Assembly: GCA_017302455.1 (NCBI GenBank)
Contig: JAFLDO010000012.1
Span: 37,376 to 101,375, forward strand
Length of the DNA stretch: 64,000 nt
Direction: 5' to 3'
Source: Accumulibacter sp.
Lineage (GTDB): Bacteria > Pseudomonadota > Gammaproteobacteria > Burkholderiales > Rhodocyclaceae
Of the stretch, positions 8,370 through 17,335 are shown piece after piece. Numbering within the stretch: the first letter of the stretch is position 1; each line of letters begins with the position of its first letter. The position numbers were made by a program, and so were the translations under genes. Under the pieces are notes generated by a model. That model was not told the origin of the DNA, made no database searches, and was given only the letters and a program-made list of their open reading frames with translations.

Positions 8370-11263
8370 ACAGCCTCTGGAAAAAGAAACTCGCCGCCTG
8401 GCTGCACGACCCGGCGGAGAAGGCGCTGGTCCTGATGCGCGACGACGTGGGCCACGAACACGGTTCGGTAAAAGCCCTTCGCGAACTGCTCGGCATCAAC
8501 GGTAGCGATTTCGACAAGCGCGCCGACTGGTTCGCGGCGGCGGCCGACCGACCACAATGGCCATGCGAACCCGGCCGGAAGCGCCCCGCGTGGGCCAACG
8601 TCCGCTTCGCCAATCAGCCGGTGCTGATCCACCCGCTGTCCGGCGAAGAGATCGACCTGGGCAGTCTGGACGAAATCGCCGCGAGGCATATCCGCACGGT
8701 CAGCCTGGAACACTTCAGCGAGCTGATCGAACGCGACGCCGACGGCAAACCCGACCTGCGGCTGACCTATCTCGCCTTCTGGCGTTTCGGCCCCGAGCCT
8801 GCCCTCGTCGCGCCGGAAATCGGCGATCTCTGGCGCATCCTGCCCGCCGACACCCGCGTCCCCGATCACTCGATCTGGACGCACCTGGACACCGTTTCGG
8901 CGCTCACCGGTGCGCTCGCCGACGACCAGCCGGCCCTGCTCAGCATGAGCTTCGGTCCCGTCCAGGGCTTCATCGCCCAGGCCCGTTCGACCTCCGACCT
9001 GTGGGCGGGATCGCACCTGCTGTCCTCGCTGGTTTGGGAAGGTCTCCAAGTCATCTGCTCAGCGCTCGGGCCTGACGCCATCGCCTTCCCCAACCTGCGC
9101 GGCGTCGCCGCGGTCGACCGCTGGCTACTCGAAGTCGCCGACACGACGGGCCACGGCGCGCAGTGGCGCCAGCGCTTCGCCAACATCGACGCCGAATGGC
9201 TGCACCGCGCCACCGACGCCAACCCGCTATTCGCCGCGACGCTGCCCAACAAGTTCATGGCCATCGTACCGGCGCGCCAGGCCGAGCAACTGGCGCGGCA
9301 GGTCGTCGCAGCCGTTCGGGAAGCAGCCCGCGCTTGGGCTGCGGAGGCTGCGCTGCGCGTTCTCGGCAACGGCGATGGCACCCTGCACTGGCAAGGACAA
9401 CTCGACAGCCAGCTCGCCGGCTTCCCCGAAGCGCAATGGGCCATCGCCGAGTGGCCCATCGACAACGGGAGCGACGGGCTTCCCGATGCCGATCGCTTGC
9501 GCCAGGCACTGAACGCTTACGGCACCGACAGCCTGTTCGGAGAAAGAGTCTGGAAAGTGCTCAACCGCGAGGTAACGGTCGACGGCGCCGACTTCTTTAA
9601 ACCCAACGCGGGCATTCTCTATCCGGCCGTGCACGAACTTGCCGAGCGCAGCCTCGCCGCTGCCAAGGCACTGCGTCCCTTCAAGCCACTGGCACAGCAC
9701 GGACACCGCTGCACGCTTTGCGGTGAACGCGAATGGCTGGCTGACAGCCATGGCCAACTGCAAGTCCCCGCCGGCGAGCGTCGCGAGACTCCCTGGCTAC
9801 GGCAAGCCAACCACTACGGAATCCGCAAGGGCGAACATCTGTGCGGCGTATGCACCCTCAAACGCCTGTGGCCGACGCTGTTCGTCGAAGAGCTGGGCGA
9901 GTTGCTCGATGACAGACCGGCCCGTTTTGTGATCAGCACACACACCATGGCACTGGCGACGTCGCTCGACCACCTGGCAGACAACTTCGGGACGACAACG
10001 CTTGAAACGCTCAGGGCGCTGTCGTGCAAATTTGGTATCGTCGAGCACCAGGCCGTAGCGCTTCCGAGTTCGCTGCATGCCCGCTTGTGCGCGCTGCGGC
10101 AACCCAACCTCGTTGAAATCGTCAAGCGCCTGCCATCGGCCCTCGACGACGCCCGCGACGACGCGGCCGAAGGGCGTCTTGCGGATGACATCACCAAACT
10201 GCTCGGCGCCAGACCCGAAACCTACTACGCGCTGATCCAGATGGACGGCGACCATATGGGGGCCTGGCTGGCTGGCAATGACCCCGACTATCAATGCCGC
10301 TTCCCGGCCACCTGGCACCCGCAGGTACGCGCGTCGCTCGACCCATTCCGTGGCGACCCAGCGGTGGCCGCCTATCTGGACTCATCACGGCCCCCCTCCC
10401 CGGCTCGCCACGCCGCCATATCCGCCGCGCTCAACGATTTCTCGACGCACGTCGCCCGACACATCGTCGAAAACGTCTGCAAAGGCAAGCTGCTCTACGC
10501 CGGCGGCGACGATGTCCTGGCAATGCTCTCGGTCGACGATCTGCTGCCGGCGATGCTCCTGCTGCGCGCCGCCTGGAGCGGCAGCGCCGACTTGAGTGGC
10601 TTGCCGGGCGACATCGACGTCAAGGGACTGCAACTCAAGAAGGGCTACGCCCGCCTCAAGGGCCGCCTGATGCCCATGATGGGCAGCCGTGCCAGCGCCA
10701 GTATCGGCGCGGTGATCGCCCACCACCAGTCGCCGCTGTCGGCCGTGCTGCGCGAGTTGCGTCGAGCCGAAGCGGCGGCCAAGACGCATGGCCGCAACGC
10801 CTTCTGCCTGCGCGTCATCAAACGTGGTGGCGGGGAAGTCGGCGTCACCAGCCGCTTCTGGGCGATGGCGCAGGCAGGAGGGCCAACGCCCGCGGCACCG
10901 CTGCTGGCCGATACCGCCTTGGGACTACTGCTGCGCTTCGCCGAAACACTGGCGCAGCCCCAGGTTTCGCGACGCGCCGTGTACAACGCCCTCGAATGGC
11001 TGTCCGGCCTGCCGGAACGTGGCGGCGACGGCATGAGCGACGAAGCCTGGCGGGACATGCTGGCCAGTAATCTGGCCTGGCAGATCGCAAGACAGGGCGG
11101 CGTGGTGCAGCACGCGAGGGAGTTCGTCGACCTGGCCTGTCGCGAAAGTGCCAGGCCGTCGGAAACGACGCGCGTCCTCGGCGAGTTGCTGGTCACCGCC
11201 GAATTCTTCGCCCGCAACGGCCGCGCCTTCGGCCACGCGGGTACACAAGCAGGAGCATTTTGA
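8366..11263 (+). CDS. cas10: Cas10/Cmr2, cyclic oligoadenylate synthase subunit of type III-B
   Basis: A 965-residue large subunit. H14-D15 in AAWLHDPAEKAL mark the N-terminal HD nuclease domain. C449-x2-C452 and C493-x2-C496 form the zinc ribbon. The first palm contains IQMDGDHMG (626-631). The second palm carries an intact GGDD at 713-716 (LYAGGDDVLA), the active site that converts ATP to cyclic oligoadenylate when target RNA is bound. An intact GGDD together with downstream CARF proteins predicts a working second-messenger pathway. The ATG at 8366 overlaps the cmr1 stop (ATGA), and the stop at 11263 overlaps cmr3. The annotation is secure; ssDNase activity depends on the HD site, which I infer from two residues only. 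Confidence 0.95.
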   Translation: MNSLWKKKLAAWLHDPAEKALVLMRDDVGHEHGSVKALRELLGINGSDFDKRADWFAAAADRPQWPCEPGRKRPAWANVRFANQPVLIHPLSGEEIDLGSLDEIAARHIRTVSLEHFSELIERDADGKPDLRLTYLAFWRFGPEPALVAPEIGDLWRILPADTRVPDHSIWTHLDTVSALTGALADDQPALLSMSFGPVQGFIAQARSTSDLWAGSHLLSSLVWEGLQVICSALGPDAIAFPNLRGVAAVDRWLLEVADTTGHGAQWRQRFANIDAEWLHRATDANPLFAATLPNKFMAIVPARQAEQLARQVVAAVREAARAWAAEAALRVLGNGDGTLHWQGQLDSQLAGFPEAQWAIAEWPIDNGSDGLPDADRLRQALNAYGTDSLFGERVWKVLNREVTVDGADFFKPNAGILYPAVHELAERSLAAAKALRPFKPLAQHGHRCTLCGEREWLADSHGQLQVPAGERRETPWLRQANHYGIRKGEHLCGVCTLKRLWPTLFVEELGELLDDRPARFVISTHTMALATSLDHLADNFGTTTLETLRALSCKFGIVEHQAVALPSSLHARLCALRQPNLVEIVKRLPSALDDARDDAAEGRLADDITKLLGARPETYYALIQMDGDHMGAWLAGNDPDYQCRFPATWHPQVRASLDPFRGDPAVAAYLDSSRPPSPARHAAISAALNDFSTHVARHIVENVCKGKLLYAGGDDVLAMLSVDDLLPAMLLLRAAWSGSADLSGLPGDIDVKGLQLKKGYARLKGRLMPMMGSRASASIGAVIAHHQSPLSAVLRELRRAEAAAKTHGRNAFCLRVIKRGGGEVGVTSRFWAMAQAGGPTPAAPLLADTALGLLLRFAETLAQPQVSRRAVYNALEWLSGLPERGGDGMSDEAWRDMLASNLAWQIARQGGVVQHAREFVDLACRESARPSETTRVLGELLVTAEFFARNGRAFGHAGTQAGAF

Positions 11264-12444
11264 TGAGCGTACCGACGCCCTTCTACCACTTCGTTCAGCC
11301 GCTCGACGTGCTGATGATCCGCGGCAACAAGTCTTTCGGCGGCGACGGCCAGCACGGCGAAGCCGTCATGCCGCCCTGGCCGTCGCGCTTCGCCGGCGCC
11401 TTCCGCGCGGCGCTGCTCGGCAAGGACGCGGGCCAACTCGCGAGCTTCGCGCATGCCGGCGACCGCCTCACCGGCGAGTTGGGCGCGGTGCTCGGCAGCC
11501 GTGACGCGCCCGGCAGCTTTGCCATCAATTGGCTGTCACTCGCAATTCTCGGTGCCGGTGCCGGTGCCGGTTCGCTGCGCGCGATCGTGCCGCTGCCGGC
11601 CGACCTCGTCGCCTTCGACGCCCCCGGTGTCGCATCGCTGGTCGCCCTTCAGCCGACTGCCCCGTCGGCCGGCTGCACGGCAAGCGGCGAGTTGCCTCTC
11701 GTCGCCCACCTGCGTATCGCCAGGCAGGCCAAGCCACAGGCCGGCCGCTGGCTCGACGCCACAGGCCTGGCTGCGTACCTGCGCGGCGAACTGCCGGCGC
11801 GCACGCTGAGCAGCGCCGATCTCTTCAAACGCGAAACCCGGCTGGGCATCGCTCTCGACCACGGCTCGCGAACGGCCGCCGATGGCGCGCTCTATACCAG
11901 CGAAGCGATCGCCCTCGACCAGGCCGTCGGCTTCCTCGTCGGCTGCGAGGGAGACGCTGGCCAGTTGCCGAAATCAGGTCACCTGCGACTCGGTGGCGAC
12001 GGCAAGGGTGCAAGCTACCTCGCTATTGCCTTCACCGCACCCGTTGTACCCCCGCAAGAAATCACGACCAGCCGCTGCTTCCGGATCATCCTCGCGACGC
12101 CTGGCCTATTCGCCGGCGGCTGGCTACCGGAAGGTGTCACGCGCTGCGGCTCCGCGGGGGAGTACCGACTGCAAGGCGACGGCTTCTCCGCGCGCCTTGC
12201 CTGCGCCGCCGTCCCGCGCTTCGACACCATCTCCGGCTGGGATCTCGTGCGGCAGCAGCCCAAGACCGCCCAACGGGCGGCCCCGGCCGGCAGCGTGTAC
12301 TGGTTCGACGACTTTGCCGGCGATGTCGGCAAGCTTGCCGAATGGGTGGCTGGCGGCCTGTGGGGCGATAATCCTGACCGACAACGCCGCGCGGAAGGCT
12401 TCAACCGCGCCTGGCTCGGACTTTGGAGGAGAAACACACCGTGA
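11263..12444 (+). CDS. cmr3: Type III-B RAMP protein Cmr3
   Basis: A 393-residue protein beginning MSVPTPFYHFVQPLDVLMIRGNKSFG, which is typical of Cmr3 (Cas5-group RAMP). Cmr3 pairs with Cas10 and holds the 8-nt repeat-derived 5' handle of the crRNA. The start ATG at 11263 overlaps the cas10 TGA, indicating translational coupling. The middle is alanine/glycine rich and has no catalytic motif, as expected. There is a 72-nt gap before cmr4. Confidence 0.92.
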   Translation: MSVPTPFYHFVQPLDVLMIRGNKSFGGDGQHGEAVMPPWPSRFAGAFRAALLGKDAGQLASFAHAGDRLTGELGAVLGSRDAPGSFAINWLSLAILGAGAGAGSLRAIVPLPADLVAFDAPGVASLVALQPTAPSAGCTASGELPLVAHLRIARQAKPQAGRWLDATGLAAYLRGELPARTLSSADLFKRETRLGIALDHGSRTAADGALYTSEAIALDQAVGFLVGCEGDAGQLPKSGHLRLGGDGKGASYLAIAFTAPVVPPQEITTSRCFRIILATPGLFAGGWLPEGVTRCGSAGEYRLQGDGFSARLACAAVPRFDTISGWDLVRQQPKTAQRAAPAGSVYWFDDFAGDVGKLAEWVAGGLWGDNPDRQRRAEGFNRAWLGLWRRNTP

Positions 12445-12516
12445 CTGCTGTTTCGCTCCCGACTCGCCAATTCAATGCCACCGCTGCAACCTGATCCTCG
12501 ACGAAAGGCCATCTCC

Positions 12517-13434
12517 ATGTTCGAAGCCCAGCAACTCGTTTTCTACTCCTGCGTCAGCCCCGTCCACATGGGCGCCGGTCAGGCGATCGGCGTCATCGAC
12601 AACCCCATTCAGCGCGAAGTCCACACCGGCCATCCGCTGATCGCCGGATCCGGCCTGAAGGGCGCCGTGCGGCACCACTTCACGCGTACCTGGCAGGATA
12701 ACGAGCTGATCAGCCGCCTGTTCGGACCCGAGCGCAACGCCTCCGACCATGCCGGCGCGATCGCCTTCAGCGATGCCACACTGGTCACCTTCCCGGTGCG
12801 CTCGCTGCGCAACACCTTCGTCCACGCCACCTGCCCGAGCGCTCTGGCTCGACTCAAACGCCTCGCCGGAAGCACTGCGGCATGGGCCGTACCAAGCGTC
12901 GACGAAGGCAAGGCTCGGCTTGCAAGTGCGGCCATCCTGTCCGACAAACGCCTGCTGTTGGAAGTGTTCGATTTCGCCGCGGCAGCGGATGCGGAAGTCA
13001 CCGTCGTCGCCGACTGGCTGGCCACGAATGCTCTGCCACCCGGTGCCGAGCACGAGTTCTTTCGCAACAAACTGAAGAATGACCTCGTCGTGCTCTCGGA
13101 CACGGATTTCGGGCACTTCGTCCGCAATGCGACGGTTATCGAAGCGCACGTCAGAATCGACGACAAGACCGGTGCGGCGGCCGACGGCGCGCTGTTCTAC
13201 ACCGAGAACCTGCCACCCGAGTCGCTGCTCGTCGGTCTGCTGCTCGCCAGTGTCGAGCGCCGCAAAGGCCCCGGCAAGGACGACCTCTACGACGCCGACC
13301 GCGTGCTCGCCGCCGTGCTCCATGACCAGGGCGAGCGCTGCGGGCTGCACGACCACCTGCTGCAGGTCGGCGGCGACGCCACCACCGGCCGCGGCCTGCT
13401 TGTCATCCATGCCGCCTCGGGAGATCGCCAATGA
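12517..13434 (+). CDS. cmr4: Type III-B RAMP protein Cmr4, backbone target-RNA nuclease
   Basis: A 305-residue Cas7-family backbone subunit. The start ATG at 12517 gives MFEAQQLVFYSCVSPVHMGAG, the expected Cmr4 N terminus; codons before it are not family-like. In IDNPIQREVHTGHP the aspartate D28 matches the catalytic residue that cuts target RNA at 6-nt intervals in known Cmr complexes. IAGSGLKGAVRHHF follows, the RAMP motif shared with Cas7 proteins. It ends in an ATGA overlap with cmr5. Several copies per complex are expected. Confidence 0.93.
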   Translation: MFEAQQLVFYSCVSPVHMGAGQAIGVIDNPIQREVHTGHPLIAGSGLKGAVRHHFTRTWQDNELISRLFGPERNASDHAGAIAFSDATLVTFPVRSLRNTFVHATCPSALARLKRLAGSTAAWAVPSVDEGKARLASAAILSDKRLLLEVFDFAAAADAEVTVVADWLATNALPPGAEHEFFRNKLKNDLVVLSDTDFGHFVRNATVIEAHVRIDDKTGAAADGALFYTENLPPESLLVGLLLASVERRKGPGKDDLYDADRVLAAVLHDQGERCGLHDHLLQVGGDATTGRGLLVIHAASGDRQ

Positions 13435-13793
13435 ACACCCTCGACCAACGGCGTGCGCAATACGCCTGGGAACGTGCGAACCGCAACACCGTGGTTGACG
13501 GCTACCGCGAGATGGTCAAGGGCGCTCCCGCACTGATCATGGGCAACGGGCTGATGGCGACACTCGCCTACTACCGCTCCCGCACCGGCAGCAACGAACG
13601 TGCCGCATCGGTCCTTCTCGAAGACGTGCTCGGCTGGCTGGCAAAGCGTCAGATCGTCCCCGCCGATTTCGCATTGGCGATGAACGAGTTTTTCAAGGCC
13701 GACGCACAGCGTCTGATGCGCGCCACTGACGAAACGCTGGCCATGCTCCGGTGGCTACGCCAGTTTGCCGACGCCGTGAAGGACGCACGATGA
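13431..13793 (+). CDS. cmr5: Type III-B small subunit Cmr5
   Basis: A 120-residue, all-helical small subunit (Cas11 group) that forms the inner filament of the Cmr complex. It begins MNTLDQRRAQYAWERA, the standard Cmr5 opening, and includes a conserved NGLMATLAYY segment. It overlaps cmr4 upstream and cmr6 downstream by 4 nt each, so the three are translated as a unit. Confidence 0.92.
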   Translation: MNTLDQRRAQYAWERANRNTVVDGYREMVKGAPALIMGNGLMATLAYYRSRTGSNERAASVLLEDVLGWLAKRQIVPADFALAMNEFFKADAQRLMRATDETLAMLRWLRQFADAVKDAR

Positions 13794-14953
13794 ACGTCGC
13801 CGCCGTTCCCGAATACGTCGTCAAGGCCGCCGCCGGCTTCCGCCATTGTCCGCCCGGCCACCGCTTCAATCTCTATTTCGAGATCTGGCAGCAGGATAAC
13901 TGGCAAATCGCCAAGAACGGCAAAGCCGAGGCGCTAGGTCAGTGCCTGGCCCTCGGCGATGCCCTCCCGGTCCTTGGCGCACTACGCCGCCGCCAGCACG
14001 CCCTCGCCATGACTCTGCCAGAACCGCAGCGCCACATCATCGACGCCGTGTCGACAGCACCCTTCGCCACCGGACTCGGACTCGAACACCCGGTCGACAA
14101 CGGCTTCGCTTTCATCTCGCCCTACGGCCTGCCCTACCTCGCCGGCAGCGGCGTCAAGGGCGTGCTGCGTCAGGCAGCGAACGAGTTGCGGGACGACGGC
14201 GATGCAGCGATCACGCAACCGCTGATCGACGTGCTCTTCGGCCAGGAACTGCAAGGCGCCGACGCGCTGCGTGGCGCGCTGACCTGCTGGGATGTCTGTC
14301 CGCAGCCGTTCGGGGACAGCCTTGTCGTCGAGATCATGACACCCCACTTCGGCGACTACTACCAGAACAAGGGCACGCCACACGACGCCGGCAAACCCAA
14401 TCCGATTCCCTTTCTGGCTGTCCCCGCGCGCTCTGCCTTCCGCTTCGTACTCACCTGCGATCCAGCACGCCTGCCGGCAGAGTGCCCCGACTGGAAGGCC
14501 ACCCTCGACCGGATCATCGAACACGCCTTTACCTGGCTGGGTTTCGGTGCCAAGACCACAGTCGGCTACGGCGCGCTGGCCGAAGATCCCGCGGCTGCGG
14601 ACGAGCGGCGGCGCGTGGAGGATCAATCGCGACAGCAGGCAGCAGCAGCAGCCGAGGCGGCGCGCCGCGCGCAACTCTCGCCGGAAGAGCAGGAACTGGA
14701 GGTTGCCCGTGGCCGCATCGCTGTCTTGCGCAGCGCTTTCGATACTGCGAAGGCAAAACCAAAGTACCAGCCAGGTTCACCGATCGACCAGGAACGCTTG
14801 AAACTCTTCCAGGAGGCTGTGGAATGGCAAGACCAGACCGCGCGCCGTGAGGCCGCCGCGCTGCTACGCGAAGTCATCAAGTGGACCGGCTGGCCAGGCA
14901 AGAAGGAGCGTAAGCAGGAGTTTCAGGCCTGGCTGAACGCGCTGGAATCATGA
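13790..14953 (+). CDS. cmr6: Type III-B RAMP protein Cmr6 with long C-terminal extension
   Basis: A 387-residue subunit that caps the 3' end of the crRNA. The signature GLEHPVDNGFAFISPYGLPYLAGSGVKG sits at residues 99-126, and FTWLGFGAKTTVGYG marks the last RAMP strand and G-loop at about 245-260. The remaining roughly 125 residues are a charged, Ala/Glu/Arg/Gln-rich, predicted coiled-coil segment ending in FQAWLNALES. Many Cmr6 proteins stop shortly after the G-loop, so this tail is an addition of unknown purpose. The ATGA start overlaps cmr5. An 80-nt gap precedes the CARF-HEPN gene. Confidence 0.92.
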   Translation: MNVAAVPEYVVKAAAGFRHCPPGHRFNLYFEIWQQDNWQIAKNGKAEALGQCLALGDALPVLGALRRRQHALAMTLPEPQRHIIDAVSTAPFATGLGLEHPVDNGFAFISPYGLPYLAGSGVKGVLRQAANELRDDGDAAITQPLIDVLFGQELQGADALRGALTCWDVCPQPFGDSLVVEIMTPHFGDYYQNKGTPHDAGKPNPIPFLAVPARSAFRFVLTCDPARLPAECPDWKATLDRIIEHAFTWLGFGAKTTVGYGALAEDPAAADERRRVEDQSRQQAAAAAEAARRAQLSPEEQELEVARGRIAVLRSAFDTAKAKPKYQPGSPIDQERLKLFQEAVEWQDQTARREAAALLREVIKWTGWPGKKERKQEFQAWLNALES

Positions 14954-15032
14954 GCTGCGTCCGCCAAAGTGGGCTGACAGCCAAAAGGCGAGTAACTAGA
15001 TTGATCACTTTCGACGATCGGCAACCCGGAGC

Positions 15033-16205
15033 ATGACCATGACCACACTTATCAGTTTTCTTGGCAAGGGCGACCCGCGGAAGGGCTACCGCACGGCCAC
15101 CTACCGCTTCAATGCCGATGTCGCGTACGCCGAGACATTCTTCGGACTGGCCCTGACCAAGTTTCTGAAACCCGATCGCCTGATTCTGCTGGGCACGCCC
15201 AGCAGCATGTGGGAAATCTTCTTCGACCGCGAAGGTGTCGAGGGCGACGCCATGCTGCCCCTGATTGACGCTGTCGCCGCCGGGAACGTCAGTGAGCACC
15301 TCCTCAACCTGCCGCGCCTGCAACTCGCCAAACGGCTCGGCATCCCCGTCGACTGCCTGCTTATCCCTTATGCCCGCGACGGGGCCGAACAAGCCGAGAT
15401 CCTGCGTCGCCTGGCGGCCGTCCTACAGCCCGGCGAGCGCCTCTGGATCGATGTCACGCACGGCTTTCGCCACCTGCCGATGCTCGCGCTGGTGGCCGCA
15501 CGCTATCTGGGAAGAGTCGTTCGCGTCGAAGTCGAGGAAATCTATTATGGCGCGCTGGAGATGACGCCGCCTGAAGGCGAAACGCCAGTGCTCAGGCTTG
15601 GCGGTTTGCTGGCCATGCTCGACTGGGTCGACGCACTGGCCACCTACGACAAGGACGGGGACTACGGTGTCTTCGAGCCGCTGCTCGTCAAGGACGACAT
15701 GCCCGAGGGGCGCGCCAAGTTGCTGGCCGACGCCGCTTACTGCGAACGCACCAGCAATCCGGAACTCGCAGTGAAGAACCTGAGGAGAGTGTTTCCTTCG
15801 ATCGAGATCCACGACGGCCCACTCGGCGGACTTTTCCGCGAAACGCTAAAGGAGCGCATCGGCTGGTTTCGCGGGCCAACGCGCCACGACCGTGAACTCT
15901 CCCTCGCCGACGCCTACCTCAAACGGAGCGACTATCTGCGCGCCGCCACCTTCCTGTACGAGTCTTTCGTCACTCGTACCTGCTTCGCCGCGAAATGTAA
16001 TGACACCGACCCCAAGGAACGCGACGACGCCTTCGACAATGTCAGAAAGACAACACCGGCGGCCGCGCAGCTCAAGAACCTGCGCAATGCTCTAGCGCAC
16101 GGCGTCCGATCGCATGGGGAGCAGGCAGACGAGAGCGCCAAGATAATCGCCGACGAAAGCAGCCTGCGCAAGCTCCTCAAAGAACTGCGCAACAAGCTTT
16201 TCTAG
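15033..16205 (+). CDS. csx1: CARF-HEPN RNase of the Csx1/TM1812 family
   Basis: A 390-residue protein. The N-terminal CARF domain opens TLISFLGKGDPRKGYRTATY and includes the ITHGFRHLP-type motif (IDVTHGFRHLPML) typical of TM1812/Csx2 proteins (TIGR02221/TIGR02549). The C-terminal helical domain carries R351-NALA-H356 (RNALAHG), the HEPN R-x4-H ribonuclease signature. In type III systems such proteins bind Cas10-made cyclic oligoadenylate and then degrade RNA non-specifically. The start is 15033 or the ATG at 15039. cas6 begins 3 nt after its stop. This is the likely effector arm of the signalling pathway in this locus. Confidence 0.88.
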   Translation: MTMTTLISFLGKGDPRKGYRTATYRFNADVAYAETFFGLALTKFLKPDRLILLGTPSSMWEIFFDREGVEGDAMLPLIDAVAAGNVSEHLLNLPRLQLAKRLGIPVDCLLIPYARDGAEQAEILRRLAAVLQPGERLWIDVTHGFRHLPMLALVAARYLGRVVRVEVEEIYYGALEMTPPEGETPVLRLGGLLAMLDWVDALATYDKDGDYGVFEPLLVKDDMPEGRAKLLADAAYCERTSNPELAVKNLRRVFPSIEIHDGPLGGLFRETLKERIGWFRGPTRHDRELSLADAYLKRSDYLRAATFLYESFVTRTCFAAKCNDTDPKERDDAFDNVRKTTPAAAQLKNLRNALAHGVRSHGEQADESAKIIADESSLRKLLKELRNKLF

Positions 16206-16208
16206 CCG

Positions 16209-17330
16209 ATGAGACAGACCCGCATGGAACTCGAACCGTCCGCCAACCTCCGCGCCGAGCAGCAACCCAAGTACCAGCAAGGCATCAACACTGCGCACCT
16301 GCTGAGCCGTGCGGCCTCCTTCCCGGTCGCCCGCTACCGCTTCGAATTCCAGGCCCGGCAGCCGATTCGGCTGCCCGACTATTCGGGTTCGATGTTGCGC
16401 GGCGCCTTCGGCCATGCGCTGCGGCAACTCGCCTGCATGACTCGGCAGAAGGAATGTGCCGCTTGCCCGCTTATCGGTTCATGCCCGTATCCGGCGATTT
16501 TCGCGCCGCCGCCACCGGCGGCGCACAGCCTGCAGAAGTTCTCGCAGATTCCGGCCCCCTACGTCATCGAGCCGCCGGCCTGGGGCAGCCGCGTGCTCGC
16601 CGCCGGCGAGACGCTGACTTTTCACCACGTCCTGATCGGCCGGGCGCTGCAGGAATTGCCGCTGATCATCCTCGCCTGGCGACGAGCGCTCGGGCGTGGC
16701 GTCGGCGCCGGTGACGGCACGGCGGATCTCGTTCGCGTCGTCCATTGCAGCGCGACCGGCGATGAGGAAATCCACCGCCCGGAGATCGGCACGATCGCCG
16801 CGCATGCGCAGGTAATTCCCCTTGTCGGCCAAGCAGACGATGGGCTGGCCAGCACCGCCACACTCCGCTTCGAGACGCCTTTGCGGCTGCAGCAGAACGG
16901 CCATGCCCTGCCACCCGAAAAGCTGCAGGCACGAACACTGCTCATGGCTCTGGCCCGCCGTGCCAGTCTGCTTGCCGAGTTCCATTCTGCGGGTCCCCTG
17001 GTGGAAGACTTCGCAGCCCTGGGCACTGCCTGCGCAAGTGTTCGCGACGAGAAAAACCTGGCCTGGCTCGACTGGACCCGCTTCTCGTCACGACAGCGGC
17101 AGAAGATGAGCCTTGGCGGTGTCGTCGGCACCTGGCACTTCGAGGGTAAACTGGCCCCCTTCGCGCCGCTGCTACAGCTTGGAGAGTGGTTGCACGTCGG
17201 TAAAGAAGCGGCTTTCGGACTTGGCGGATACAAGCTCGCGCAGCGCGTGCCAGGAGACATCTCCGAGGCCGAGGAGAAAAGCTGCGAACGCCTCCGCCAA
17301 GTGTTTGAAAGGCAAGCCAGAATCCCGTAG
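16209..17330 (+). CDS. cas6: Cas6 pre-crRNA endoribonuclease (PF10040-type)
   Basis: A 373-residue RAMP nuclease that cuts repeat RNA to leave the 8-nt handle. MLRGAFGHALRQLACM and a cysteine cluster (CAACPLIGSCPYPAIF) are typical of the PF10040/DUF2276 Cas6 branch, and GWLHVGK-type residues (EWLHVGKEAAFGLGGYKL) form the C-terminal glycine-rich loop. The start ATG is at 16209; an ATG at 16224 is an alternative. It follows the Csx1 gene by 3 nt. The stop TAG (17328-17330) lies only 5 nt before the first CRISPR repeat, so its 3' end must double as whatever leader the array has. Confidence 0.9.
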   Translation: MRQTRMELEPSANLRAEQQPKYQQGINTAHLLSRAASFPVARYRFEFQARQPIRLPDYSGSMLRGAFGHALRQLACMTRQKECAACPLIGSCPYPAIFAPPPPAAHSLQKFSQIPAPYVIEPPAWGSRVLAAGETLTFHHVLIGRALQELPLIILAWRRALGRGVGAGDGTADLVRVVHCSATGDEEIHRPEIGTIAAHAQVIPLVGQADDGLASTATLRFETPLRLQQNGHALPPEKLQARTLLMALARRASLLAEFHSAGPLVEDFAALGTACASVRDEKNLAWLDWTRFSSRQRQKMSLGGVVGTWHFEGKLAPFAPLLQLGEWLHVGKEAAFGLGGYKLAQRVPGDISEAEEKSCERLRQVFERQARIP

Positions 17331-17335
17331 GTGCA

